NCBI GenBank assembly: GCA_036381615.1
Contig: DASVCL010000052.1
Coordinates: 1-64,000, forward strand
Length of the DNA: 64,000 bases
DNA from: CALANV01 sp036381615
Lineage (GTDB): Bacteria; Pseudomonadota; Alphaproteobacteria; CACIAM-22H2
Direction of reading: 5' to 3'
Shown here: positions 52,289 through 61,156 of the stretch, piece after piece
Layout of the letters: each line of letters opens with the position of its first letter
Numbering within the stretch: the first letter of the stretch is position 1
The notes under the pieces: generated by a model
The model's database searches: none
What the model saw: only the letters and a program-made list of their open reading frames with translations
What the model was told of the DNA's origin: nothing
Translations under genes and position numbers: made by a program

Positions 52289-53433
52289 CGTCATCTCCCG
52301 CCGGCGCGACGGCTCCCATCCAGCGCTCGGTCGAACCGATCCGCGTTCTCGTTGCCGACGATTCAGCCGTCATCCGGGGCCTGGTGACACGGCTCCTGGA
52401 ATCCGACCCCGAGATCGCCGTCGTCGGGTCGGTTGGAAACGGCCAGATGGCGGTCGCGACCCTGCGTCGGACGACGGTCGACATTGTCGTCCTCGATATC
52501 GAAATGCCCGTCATGGACGGGCTCACCGCGCTTCCGCTGCTGCTCGAGGCGTCGCCCGGCGTCAAGGTGATCGTGGCATCGACGCTCACCAAGCGTAATG
52601 CGCAGGTGAGCCTGAAGGCGCTTTCCGCCGGGGCGGCCGATTACGTGACCAAGCCGTCGTCGACCGCCGAGATTCATGGCGCGGCTGACTTTCAGCGCGA
52701 ATTGCTAGCCAAGGTAAAGGCGCTGGGGGGAGCACGACGCCGCCAGCGTGTCGAACGCGGCGACAGCGTCGTCGCGGATGTTCCGTTCCGGCCGATGGCA
52801 CCGCGCCCCGAGCCGCCGCGCAGCATCGTGTTGAGGGCGCCCAGCAGCAGGCCGCCGGAGGTGATCGCCATCGGCAGCTCCACAGGCGGACCGCAGGCGC
52901 TGATGACGGTACTGGCGCGGCTGCCGGCGACGATGCAGCTGCCGATCCTGATTGCGCAGCACATGCCGGCAACCTTCACCAGCATACTTGCCGAGCACCT
53001 TTCGCGGGCCAGCGGCCGGCCTGCGCTCGAAGGCGTCGATGGAGAGCCGATCCGGCCTGGACGCGTCATCGTCGCGCCCGGCGACTTTCACATGACCGTC
53101 GCGGTCGCGAACGGCCGGCGGGTCATCCGCCTGACCAAGGAGCCGCCGGAGAACTTCTGCCGTCCCGCCGTGGACCCGCTCTTCCGCAGCGCTGCCGAGG
53201 CGTACGGGGCCGGCGTGCTCGCGATCGTCCTCACGGGCATGGGCAGCGACGGTGCGAAAGGGGCCAGGGCCATCGCCGACAAGGGCGGTACCGTGATCGC
53301 ACAGGACGAGGCGACGAGCGTCGTCTGGGGGATGCCGGGCGCGGTGGCGGCGGCCGGCGTATGCAGCGCCGTGCTGCCGTTGGGCGAGATCGCCGACTAT
53401 GTCCGTCACGCGGCGGGAGCGGGGCGGCGATGA
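52285..53433 (+). CDS. cheB: Chemotaxis methylesterase CheB
   Basis: 382 aa: receiver (VLVADDSA, VVLDIEMPVMDG, KPSS) and a C-terminal methylesterase with catalytic Ser in GSSTGGPQAL, His in AQHMPATFT and Asp in TGMGSDGAKG. Removes methyl groups from receptor glutamates for adaptation, working against CheR. Overlaps cheR by ATGA. Confidence 0.95.
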   Translation: MTSSPAGATAPIQRSVEPIRVLVADDSAVIRGLVTRLLESDPEIAVVGSVGNGQMAVATLRRTTVDIVVLDIEMPVMDGLTALPLLLEASPGVKVIVASTLTKRNAQVSLKALSAGAADYVTKPSSTAEIHGAADFQRELLAKVKALGGARRRQRVERGDSVVADVPFRPMAPRPEPPRSIVLRAPSSRPPEVIAIGSSTGGPQALMTVLARLPATMQLPILIAQHMPATFTSILAEHLSRASGRPALEGVDGEPIRPGRVIVAPGDFHMTVAVANGRRVIRLTKEPPENFCRPAVDPLFRSAAEAYGAGVLAIVLTGMGSDGAKGARAIADKGGTVIAQDEATSVVWGMPGAVAAAGVCSAVLPLGEIADYVRHAAGAGRR

Positions 53434-54275
53434 AGCCCGAGAATTTCGCCTGGCTCTGTCGCCACCTGCAGGACAACACCGGCCTCGTGCTGAGCAGTGA
53501 CAAGATGTATCTCGTCGAGAGCCGGCTGACGCCCGTCGCCCGCAAGCACCTCCTCGGCGGACTTGATGCGCTGGTCGAGACATTGCGCAGCCAGCGCTCC
53601 CGGGAACTCGAGCGCGACGTCATCGACGCCATGATGACGAACGAGTCCTTCTTCTTTCGAGACGGAAAGCCGTTCGAGCAGTTTCGGCACTTCGTTCTGC
53701 CGCGGATGCTTCAGGGCCGGGCCGCGCAGCGTACCATACGGATCTGGAGTGCGGCGTGCTCCACCGGTCAGGAGCCGTACACGATCGCCATGATCCTGAA
53801 GGAGGAGGAGGCGAAGCTTGCCGGCTGGAAGGTCGAAATCGTCGCGACGGACATTTCGCACGAGGCGCTCGCGCGTGCCCGGTCGGGCATCTATTCGCAG
53901 TTCGAGGTCCAGCGCGGGCTGCCGATCCAGCTGCTGATCAAATACTTCACGCAGGATGGCGACCGCTGGCAGATCATGCCGGAGCTGCGGGCGATGGTTC
54001 AATTCCGGGAATTCAACCTTTTGAGCGACTTCGGGCCGCTCGGGCGCTTCGACATCGTGTTCTGCCGCAACGTGCTGATCTATTTCGACCAGGCGACGAA
54101 AGCAGCGATTCTCGAGCGCATTAGTCGCACGATGGCGCCGGACGGTCTGCTTTATCTGGGAGGGGCCGAAACGGTGCTCGGCGTCACCGAGCGGTTCGTG
54201 CCCCTGCCGACGCAGCGCGGCATCTACGGCCTGGCTGCGGACATGCAGGGCATGCGTTGCGCCGCCGGCGCCTGA
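53430..54275 (+). CDS. cheR: Chemotaxis methyltransferase CheR
   Basis: 281 aa. SAM-binding motif IWSAACSTGQEPYT, ATDISHEALARAR and FCRNVLIYFD. It methylates receptor glutamates. The ATG at 53430 is in the ATGA overlap with cheB; the longer open frame back to 53361 is inside cheB. End of the che transcript. Confidence 0.95.
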   Translation: MKPENFAWLCRHLQDNTGLVLSSDKMYLVESRLTPVARKHLLGGLDALVETLRSQRSRELERDVIDAMMTNESFFFRDGKPFEQFRHFVLPRMLQGRAAQRTIRIWSAACSTGQEPYTIAMILKEEEAKLAGWKVEIVATDISHEALARARSGIYSQFEVQRGLPIQLLIKYFTQDGDRWQIMPELRAMVQFREFNLLSDFGPLGRFDIVFCRNVLIYFDQATKAAILERISRTMAPDGLLYLGGAETVLGVTERFVPLPTQRGIYGLAADMQGMRCAAGA

Positions 54276-54285
54276 AGCCGGCGGC
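54261..54285. terminator. Hairpin between cheR and ctrA ends
   Basis: GCCGCCGGC / GCCGGCGGC with a 7-base loop spans the cheR stop between convergent cheR and ctrA. No T tract, so a weak or bidirectional terminator. Confidence 0.5.
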
Positions 54286-54328
54286 ACTGACTCTCGTCAC
54301 CGATCAGCGGTCGGAAACGGAGCGGCGC

Positions 54329-55048
54329 TCAGGCGCTCGCGGCCTCGCGCTCGGGGCGGGCACCCTTGGTCGCCGGCGGATCACGCAGGACGTAACCGCG
54401 GCCCCACACCGTTTCGATGTAGTTGTCGCCGCCGCAGGCATTCGCCAGCTTCTTGCGCAGCTTGCACACGAAGACGTCGATGATCTTGAGCTCCGGCTCG
54501 TCGATGCCGCCATAGAGATGATTGAGGAACATCTCCTTGGTCAGGGTGGTGCCCTTGCGCAGGCTCAGAAGCTCGAGGATGCCGTATTCCTTGCCGGTGA
54601 GATGAACCGGCTGGCCGTTTGCCTCGACGGTTCGGGTGTCGAGGTTCACGGTCAGCTTGCCCGTCTTGATGATCGACTGGGAGTGACCCTTGGCGCGCCG
54701 GACGATGGCATTGATGCGGGCGACGAGCTCGCGCTTGTCGAACGGCTTGGTCAGGTAGTCGTCAGCGCCGAAGCCAAGCCCCTTGAGCTTGTTGTCGAGT
54801 TCGGCCAAGCCCGACAGAATGAGAATCGGCGTTTTCACGCGAGCAGCGCGAAGACGGCGCAAGACCTCGTAGCCGTCCATATCCGGCAGCATCAAATCGA
54901 GAATGATGATGTCGTAATCGTAGATCTTGCCGATTTCGAGCCCGTCTTCACCCAAATCTGTCGTGTCGCAGACGAAGCCCTCCGATTTCAGCATCAACTC
55001 GATCGATTTCGATGTCGCGCTATCGTCTTCGACAAGCAGTACTCGCAT
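54329..55048 (-). CDS. ctrA: Cell-cycle response regulator CtrA
   Basis: 239 aa. Receiver with acid pocket LLVEDDSA, phospho-Asp in IILDLMLPDMDGYEV and KPFDKREL; OmpR-type winged helix with VHLTGKEYGILELLSLRKG, KEMFLNHLYGG and KIIDVFVCKLRKKL, which are diagnostic for CtrA. The C-terminus ends in an Ala-rich tail as needed for ClpXP control. In non-cycling alphaproteobacteria CtrA mainly controls motility. It is divergent from fliI. Confidence 0.95.
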   Translation of the reverse strand: MRVLLVEDDSATSKSIELMLKSEGFVCDTTDLGEDGLEIGKIYDYDIIILDLMLPDMDGYEVLRRLRAARVKTPILILSGLAELDNKLKGLGFGADDYLTKPFDKRELVARINAIVRRAKGHSQSIIKTGKLTVNLDTRTVEANGQPVHLTGKEYGILELLSLRKGTTLTKEMFLNHLYGGIDEPELKIIDVFVCKLRKKLANACGGDNYIETVWGRGYVLRDPPATKGARPEREAASA

Positions 55049-55147
55049 GGCCGGTGCCCCCTCTTCGGACCAATTCAGCTTAACGATAGTAAACGAGGTT
55101 GGTTAACGTTCCGTATATATGACACGTCTTTCGGCTGATCCACCCTG

Positions 55148-55152
55148 GAATC
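55148..55152. promoter_or_regulatory. GANTC (CcrM methylation) site between ctrA and fliI
   Basis: GAATC lies about 100 bp upstream of ctrA. GANTC is the CcrM site, and methylation of such a site controls ctrA P1 in Caulobacter. A single 5-bp match is weak evidence. Confidence 0.3.
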
Positions 55153-55181
55153 CGCCCGACCGGGTCAAAGGCGAATGTGAT

Positions 55182-55196
55182 TTTACCGAAGCTTAA
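55182..55196. promoter_or_regulatory. Candidate CtrA box TTTA-N7-TTAA
   Basis: TTTA (55182-55185), seven bases, TTAA (55193-55196): one mismatch to the CtrA consensus TTAA-N7-TTAA, 70-85 bp upstream of fliI and in the region shared with ctrA. Further TTAA half-sites occur at 55080-55083 and 55103-55106 near the ctrA start. Fits CtrA control of flagellar genes and of itself. Confidence 0.45.
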
Positions 55197-55265
55197 GCGA
55201 CCCGAACAAATATCCCAGGCGTGGCAGGGCGGTTCGTCCTGCAGGCGCAAGGGACGCGTTGACAC

Positions 55266-56591
55266 TTGGACAGCGCACATCTTCTGACCGATCTGGCCCG
55301 CATACAGCCGTACCGGCTGTTCGGGCGCGTCACGGCGATTCAGGGTATGCTGGTAGAGGTCGGCGGCGTCGAACATCTGCTGTCGATCGGGGCACGCTGT
55401 ATGCTGATCGCCCGCGACGGGCGTCAGGTTCCCTGCGAGGTCGTCGGGTTCCGCAAGAACCGGGCCTTGCTCATGCCGTTCACGGGCCTGGACGGCGTCG
55501 GTCTCGGATGCAAGGCCGAGATCGCGGATTCCGATCCGGTGGTGCGACCGCACGAGGGCTGGCTCGGCCGCGTCGTGAACGCCCTGGGCGAGCCGCTCGA
55601 CGGCAAGGGACCGCTGCCGCTGGGGCCGGAGCCTCGACTGATCCGGGCGTCGCCGCCGCCCGCGCATTCGCGCCAACGGGTGCGGGGCAAGGTCGACCTC
55701 GGCGTACGGGCGATCAACACCTTCCTGACCTGCTGCCGCGGGCAGCGCATGGGCATCTTCGCCGGGTCCGGCGTAGGCAAGTCGTCGCTGCTGTCGATGA
55801 TGGCGCGATATACCGCGGCGGATGTCAGCGTGATCGGGCTCATCGGCGAACGCGGACGCGAGGTTCAGGAATTCCTGGCGGATGATCTTGGTCCTGAGGG
55901 GCTTGCCCGCAGCGTCGTCGTGGTCGCCACGTCGGACGAGTCGCCGCTGATGCGGCGTCAGGCCGCTTACCTGACGATGGCGGTCGCCGAGTATTTCCGC
56001 GACAAGGACAAGGACGTCCTTTGCCTGATCGACAGCATTACGCGCTTCGCCATGGCGCAGCGCGAGATCGGCCTGTCGGCCGGCGAGCCTCCCGCAAGCA
56101 AGGGGTATACGCCGTCGGTATTCGCCGAACTGCCGCGCGTGCTCGAGCGGGCCGGGCCGGGCGTGGGGCGGGGCAGCATCACCGGCCTTTTCACCGTTCT
56201 GGTCGAAGGTGACGATCACAACGAACCGATCGCCGATGCCGTCCGCGGCATCGTCGACGGCCACATCGTACTCGACCGCGCCATCGCGGAACGTGGCCGC
56301 TATCCCGCCATCGATATCCTTCGTTCGATCTCGCGCACCATGCCGGGCTGCAATACGGCGGCGGAGAACGAGGTCGTCGGGCGGGCGCGGGCGCTGCTTG
56401 CCCAATATGAAAACATGGCAGAGATGATCCGGCTCGGTGCCTACCGGCGGGGCAGCGACCCGGCGGTCGATGAGGCGATCAAATACATGCCCGAGCTGGA
56501 ACGGTTCCTGGCCCAGCGCAAGGATGAGCGCGCCGACCTGCCGGGCGGCTATGCCGCGCTTGCCGACATTCTCGGCATGGAACGTCCGTAA
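55266..56591 (+). CDS. fliI: Flagellar export ATPase FliI
   Basis: 441 aa. Walker A GSGVGKSSLLS, ELPRVLERAGPG and LIDSITRFAMAQREIGLSAGEPPASKGY-type FliI core (segments LIDSITRFA and AQREIGLS). Energises the flagellar type III export apparatus with FliH and FliJ. Start is a TTG at 55266 in good agreement with family length; no better ATG upstream. Sixteen bases before fliJ. Confidence 0.94.
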   Translation: MDSAHLLTDLARIQPYRLFGRVTAIQGMLVEVGGVEHLLSIGARCMLIARDGRQVPCEVVGFRKNRALLMPFTGLDGVGLGCKAEIADSDPVVRPHEGWLGRVVNALGEPLDGKGPLPLGPEPRLIRASPPPAHSRQRVRGKVDLGVRAINTFLTCCRGQRMGIFAGSGVGKSSLLSMMARYTAADVSVIGLIGERGREVQEFLADDLGPEGLARSVVVVATSDESPLMRRQAAYLTMAVAEYFRDKDKDVLCLIDSITRFAMAQREIGLSAGEPPASKGYTPSVFAELPRVLERAGPGVGRGSITGLFTVLVEGDDHNEPIADAVRGIVDGHIVLDRAIAERGRYPAIDILRSISRTMPGCNTAAENEVVGRARALLAQYENMAEMIRLGAYRRGSDPAVDEAIKYMPELERFLAQRKDERADLPGGYAALADILGMERP

Positions 56592-56607
56592 CGAGTGACG
56601 TACGACG

Positions 56608-57024
56608 ATGCGTACGCTTACGACCCTCATCCGTGTGCACCAGTACCGCCTTGACGAAAAGCGGCGCGAGCTGGCCGATCTCGAACGATTTCGTGCCGAT
56701 CTCGTTTCCCAGCGCGAGCGCCTGGAAGCCGAGGTGCGCACCGAACAGGATGTGGCCAAGCGCGTCGAGTGCGGGGCCTTTGCCTACGCGGGATTCGCGC
56801 AGAACGTCATCAGCCGCCGCGACAAGCTTGCTGCGTCGCTGGCCGACGTGGACCGTCGGATCGAGGCGGTGCAGCAGGAAGTACAGGAGATTTTTCAGGA
56901 ACTGAAGCGCTACGAACTTGCGCTGGCGGCGCGACAGAAGAAGCTGCGCGAGGAAATGGACCGTCGTCAGCAGATACAGCTGGACGAAATCAGCCTGCAG
57001 ATGCACCGCCGCCGGACCGCCTGA
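56608..57024 (+). CDS. fliJ: Flagellar protein FliJ
   Basis: 138 aa, almost entirely charged heptad repeats (coiled coil), starting MRTLTTLIRVHQYRLDEKRRELADLE. FliJ acts as the stalk of the FliI ring and chaperones export. Identified by its fold and place directly after fliI. Confidence 0.85.
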   Translation: MRTLTTLIRVHQYRLDEKRRELADLERFRADLVSQRERLEAEVRTEQDVAKRVECGAFAYAGFAQNVISRRDKLAASLADVDRRIEAVQQEVQEIFQELKRYELALAARQKKLREEMDRRQQIQLDEISLQMHRRRTA

Positions 57025-57041
57025 GTCGGGCGGCTCACCGG

Positions 57042-58961
57042 TCAGATCGACATCTCGATGGCGGCCGCCGGAAAGTCCTCGAGCGGCGAAACGGGGAAAG
57101 CGGGCGTCGCCTGGAACGTGAGCTGGCCACCCAGGCGCAGGACGGCGCAGACGCGCTCGAAGATTCCCCGGATGTCATACGCCATGTCGTCAGGCAGTGC
57201 CGCGTGGCTTCGCAGGACGAGATCGATCCGGTCATCATGAACGAGGCCGTCGAGCTGCAGCTCCCCGAACTCGCTGTGTTCGCATTCGACGACGAATCGC
57301 GCGGCCTCGCCGGGGCGCCGGCCCGCTCCATCCTGCTTTCGGCGACGCTCGAAGAACCGGATCTGCCGCAGCACCTGACCGTCGGCGAAGGGCACGACCG
57401 TCAACGTCCATTCGCCGCTGCCGGATTGGCGCGCATTGGGCATTTCCGCGATATCGCGGTCCAGTTTGGCGAAAAGGCCGTCGCCGACGGCGTTCTCGAG
57501 AAGCCGGGCCGTGGCCTCGCCCAGCCAGGCGCGGATGCTGCCGCTCGATGCGCCGGCGATGAAAGCCAGGATTTGCTGCGCGAGCTGCGGGCCGGGGCGC
57601 GGCAGCATCCGGTCGAGTGCTGCGCCGGCGGGACTGTCCGGTCGCTCGCCCAGGACCTTGAGAACGTTTTTCAGGGCCGGCCACTCGCGCGCAAGTGCGC
57701 CGGGGCGGTCGGCGATGGGGCCGGATACGTACGACGGATCCGTCGGTTTGTCCGGTATCGTGATTTCGACCTGGATCACCTCGCCGGGCAGGAGGCTTGG
57801 TTCGCCGGACGGCAGCCTGAGCGACATCCGGCCGAACGGCGTGTCGATGACGGTTTGTCCGGCCGGGGTCCGCATGACCACCGACGCATGCACGAGCACG
57901 GCGGGTGTCGCGATCCCTTGCGGCGCCGATTCGGGCCTTGCCGCCGCATTGGCGGCCGGTTGCGCCGCCGGTTGCCCCGGTGGGCTTGCCTGCGCTTTCG
58001 GCTCCGACGGCGGGACCATTGGCTGAGGCGAGGGGCCTGGCAGCGGCCCTGGGACGAGGCGAACCTGAACCTGGCTGCCGCTTGGCAGGACGGTTTCCGG
58101 CGGCGGCCGCTCATGACCTGCCGGCGCCGATGTGGTCGGAACGCCGGTTGTGGAACCGGCCTGCGGTGATGGCGCAGCGGGCAGCGATCCGGCGGCCTGT
58201 GGCGGGCCGGCCGGACGTAATGGACTGCTGGCCAGGGCATCGGATTTGACGGCCACGTGGACATCGGCCCGTGGCGGATTGGAGGGGGATGCTCCGGCAG
58301 CCGGCGTGCTTGGTCGGGCGGGCGTCGCCGGCGCTGTCCGGGCGTCCGAACCTGGCGGTGGGAGCTGTGATCCCAAGGGCGTCTGCGAGCGGGACGGGCC
58401 GGGCGGCTGTACGGCCGGCGTTGCCGATCGTTGTGTCGGCACGGGACTCCCGGGCGGACCGATCACGGTCGCCGTGATCCTCGCCGGTCCGATTGGCCCG
58501 TCCCCGGTCGCGATCGACGGGGGCGTGACGGGGTTGCTGGTCGCGGTCGGCGGTCCGGCTCTCGCCCCTGGCGCTGACGTCGGCGCGCTCGCCATGGCCG
58601 GGCCGGATGCGGCCGGCGGGCGGTGAGCACCGCCCGATCGGGCGGGGGACGTGCCGGCAGCCGGCTTTTCCGGCGGCACGACCGAGAGCACGATGGCGTG
58701 GAGCTGCACGCCCGCGGACTGGACCCTCAGCGTCACCGTGCTTCCGGGCGGCAGCGGAACGGTCGTCTTCATGCCGACCATTCCGGCGCCGGTCTGCAAC
58801 ATGGTCATGCCGCTGCTGTCCCGGTTCACCACCGTGCCGTTGAGAAGGCTGCCGACGGCCAGGTTGCGCAGCGCCGCCGGGAGCTGTGCCAGAAGGGCGG
58901 CAACGGGGCCGGCAGGGCGACCGGCGGTATCGCCCCTGGATGGCCCGACGATGCGCGTCAT
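57042..58961 (-). CDS. fliK: FliK-like flagellar hook-length control protein
   Basis: 639 aa. Long Pro/Ala/Ser/Thr-rich low-complexity N-terminal two-thirds (about 100-340 especially proline-rich) and a compact C-terminal domain (about 500-639) with EWTLTVVPFADGQVLRQIRFF and FVVECEHSEFGELQLDGLV, resembling FliK substrate-switch domains. The repetitive middle is expected of a molecular ruler. Last gene of the leftward flagellar operon. Less certain than neighbours because only the C-terminus is conserved. Confidence 0.75.
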   Translation of the reverse strand: MTRIVGPSRGDTAGRPAGPVAALLAQLPAALRNLAVGSLLNGTVVNRDSSGMTMLQTGAGMVGMKTTVPLPPGSTVTLRVQSAGVQLHAIVLSVVPPEKPAAGTSPARSGGAHRPPAASGPAMASAPTSAPGARAGPPTATSNPVTPPSIATGDGPIGPARITATVIGPPGSPVPTQRSATPAVQPPGPSRSQTPLGSQLPPPGSDARTAPATPARPSTPAAGASPSNPPRADVHVAVKSDALASSPLRPAGPPQAAGSLPAAPSPQAGSTTGVPTTSAPAGHERPPPETVLPSGSQVQVRLVPGPLPGPSPQPMVPPSEPKAQASPPGQPAAQPAANAAARPESAPQGIATPAVLVHASVVMRTPAGQTVIDTPFGRMSLRLPSGEPSLLPGEVIQVEITIPDKPTDPSYVSGPIADRPGALAREWPALKNVLKVLGERPDSPAGAALDRMLPRPGPQLAQQILAFIAGASSGSIRAWLGEATARLLENAVGDGLFAKLDRDIAEMPNARQSGSGEWTLTVVPFADGQVLRQIRFFERRRKQDGAGRRPGEAARFVVECEHSEFGELQLDGLVHDDRIDLVLRSHAALPDDMAYDIRGIFERVCAVLRLGGQLTFQATPAFPVSPLEDFPAAAIEMSI

Positions 58962-59022
58962 GCTGCAGTCCCCAGGGGACAGGATCGACGTCCGCGTACC
59001 GGCATGATGGCACCTCCTGCCG

Positions 59023-61131
59023 TCAGATCTGGCCGACGGTCTTGATGCGAGCCTTCGCGAAGATCTCGTTCTGCGACATGACGGTCGTCATCGGGCGGAA
59101 ACGCTCGATGATCGACCGGACGTAAGGGCGAACCAGGGGGCTGGTGAGCAGGACCGGCGTCTCGCCCATCATTGCGTGGCGCTCGAAAACCTGCCGCACT
59201 TTGGCGATAAAGTCCTGAAGCTTGCTCGGCGCCATCGACAACTGACGATCCTCGCCCTGGCCGATGAGGGACTCGGCGAATGCCTGCTCCCACTCGGGCG
59301 ACAGCGTGACCAGCGGGATGTAGCCGGCTTCCGTCGTGTTCATGTCGCAAAGCTGTCGCGCCAGACGTGCGCGCACGTGCTCCGTGATGGCCGTGACGTT
59401 GCGCGTATGGCTGCAGGCCTCGGCGATGCCCTCGAGGATCGAGGGAAGATCGCGGATCGAAACGCGCTCGGACAGCAGGTTCTGGAGGACGCGCTGGATG
59501 CCGCCGACCGATATCTGCGACGGGACGATGTCCGAGACCAGCTTCTGGTGATCCTTGCCGAGCTCGTCGAGCAGCTTCTGCGTCTCGCTGTAGGACAGCA
59601 TCTCGGCCATATTGTCCTTGATCACCTCGGTCAGATGGGTGGTGATCACCGTCGAGGGTTCCACGACGGTATAGCCCTTGAACATGGCTTCTTCGCGATG
59701 CGCCTCGTTGACCCACATCGCGGGGAGACCGAAGGTCGGTTCCCGGGTTTGCTCGCCGGGAAGCGAGATGGCATCGCCGCGCGGATCCATGACGAGCAGC
59801 ATGTTGGGCCGCACCTCGCCGCGGCCCGCCGCGATTTCCTTGACGCGTATGACGTAACCGAAGGACGGCAGCTGCATGTTGTCCTGGATGCGCACGGCGG
59901 GCATGATGAAGCCCATCTCGCTGGCGAGCTGGCGGCGCAGCGCCTTGATCTGATCGGTAAGCCGCTGTCCCTTTTCGCTGTTGATCAGCGGCAGGAGGCC
60001 GTAGCCCAATTCGAGGCGCAGGATATCGATGTGCAGCGCCGTCGAAATCGGCTCCTCGGCCGGGAGAGGCGGGGCGGCCGTTGCCGCGTCCAGTGCGGCC
60101 TGCTGCTCTTCCCGGGCGCGCCGCGTCGTGACCATGTAGGCGAGCCCGCCGGTGACGAGCGACAGGATCAGGAACGGTACCATCGGAACGCCGGGTACCA
60201 GCGCCATTGCGAACGTCAGAAACGAACAGAGGCCGAGCGCCTTCGGATAGCCGCCGAGCTGCCCGAACAGGGCCTTGTCCGCCGAACCGGTAAGCCCGGC
60301 CTTGGAAACCAGGAGACCCGCCGCCGTCGAGACGATCAGGGCCGGGATCTGGGAGACAAGGCCGTCGCCGACGGTCAGGATCGTATACGTGTGCGCGGCC
60401 TGGGCGAGCGACAGGTTGTGCGACGTAACGCCGACGATGATTCCGGCGACGATGTTGATGAATGTAATGAGGAGGCCGGCTATCGCATCGCCGCGCACGA
60501 ATTTGGCGGCACCGTCCATGGCGCCGAAGAACGCGCTTTCGTCCTCCAGCGTCTGGCGGCGCGCACGCGCTTCCTTCTCGTCGATGAGGCCCGCCGAGAG
60601 ATCGGCGTCGATCGCCATCTGCTTGCCGGGCATCGCGTCGAGGGTGAAGCGGGCGGATACCTCCGCGATGCGACCGGAACCTTTGGTGATGACGACGAAG
60701 TTGACGATCACCAGGATGGAAAAGACGATCACGCCGATGATGAAGTTGCCCGACATCACCAGGTTTCCGAATGCCTGGATGATGTTGCCGGCGGCGTGCG
60801 CACCTTCGTGACCGTGAGTCAGAATGATCCGCGTCGTGGCGAGATTGAGCGCCAATCGCAGCATCGTCGCGATCAGCAGGACGGTCGGGAAGGAGCTGAA
60901 ATCCAATGGCCGGTGTATGAACAGCGAGACCATCAGAACCAGGACCGAAAAGGTGATCGACAGCGCGAGCGACACGTCGAGCAGCCATGTCGGCAGCGGC
61001 AGAAGCAGAACGAGAAGGATTGCGACGACGCCCAGCGCCAGGCCGATGTCGCCGTGGCGAAGGATCGCGGTCAGGCGCGACAGAAACGCGCCCGTGCCGT
61101 TGCTGGCGGCGGTCGTGCCGGACTCGCTCAT
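59023..61131 (-). CDS. flhA: Flagellar export gate protein FlhA
   Basis: 702 aa. N-terminal membrane part with seven or eight helices including the conserved FHIPEP-like region LFIHRPLDFSSFPTVLL and ATMLRLALNLATTRIIL, then a soluble C-terminal export domain (about 340-702) with LPSFGYVIRVKEI and KLLDELGKDHQKLVSDIVP. Central gate of the flagellar secretion system. Confidence 0.96.
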   Translation of the reverse strand: MSESGTTAASNGTGAFLSRLTAILRHGDIGLALGVVAILLVLLLPLPTWLLDVSLALSITFSVLVLMVSLFIHRPLDFSSFPTVLLIATMLRLALNLATTRIILTHGHEGAHAAGNIIQAFGNLVMSGNFIIGVIVFSILVIVNFVVITKGSGRIAEVSARFTLDAMPGKQMAIDADLSAGLIDEKEARARRQTLEDESAFFGAMDGAAKFVRGDAIAGLLITFINIVAGIIVGVTSHNLSLAQAAHTYTILTVGDGLVSQIPALIVSTAAGLLVSKAGLTGSADKALFGQLGGYPKALGLCSFLTFAMALVPGVPMVPFLILSLVTGGLAYMVTTRRAREEQQAALDAATAAPPLPAEEPISTALHIDILRLELGYGLLPLINSEKGQRLTDQIKALRRQLASEMGFIMPAVRIQDNMQLPSFGYVIRVKEIAAGRGEVRPNMLLVMDPRGDAISLPGEQTREPTFGLPAMWVNEAHREEAMFKGYTVVEPSTVITTHLTEVIKDNMAEMLSYSETQKLLDELGKDHQKLVSDIVPSQISVGGIQRVLQNLLSERVSIRDLPSILEGIAEACSHTRNVTAITEHVRARLARQLCDMNTTEAGYIPLVTLSPEWEQAFAESLIGQGEDRQLSMAPSKLQDFIAKVRQVFERHAMMGETPVLLTSPLVRPYVRSIIERFRPMTTVMSQNEIFAKARIKTVGQI

Positions 61132-61156
61132 CTGACGGTTCTACGCTTTCGGGATG

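Noticed and set aside
55216..55235. Sigma-54 promoter upstream of fliI
   Set aside because: TGGCAGG-N4-TTCG has the GG of -24 but lacks the invariant GC of -12.
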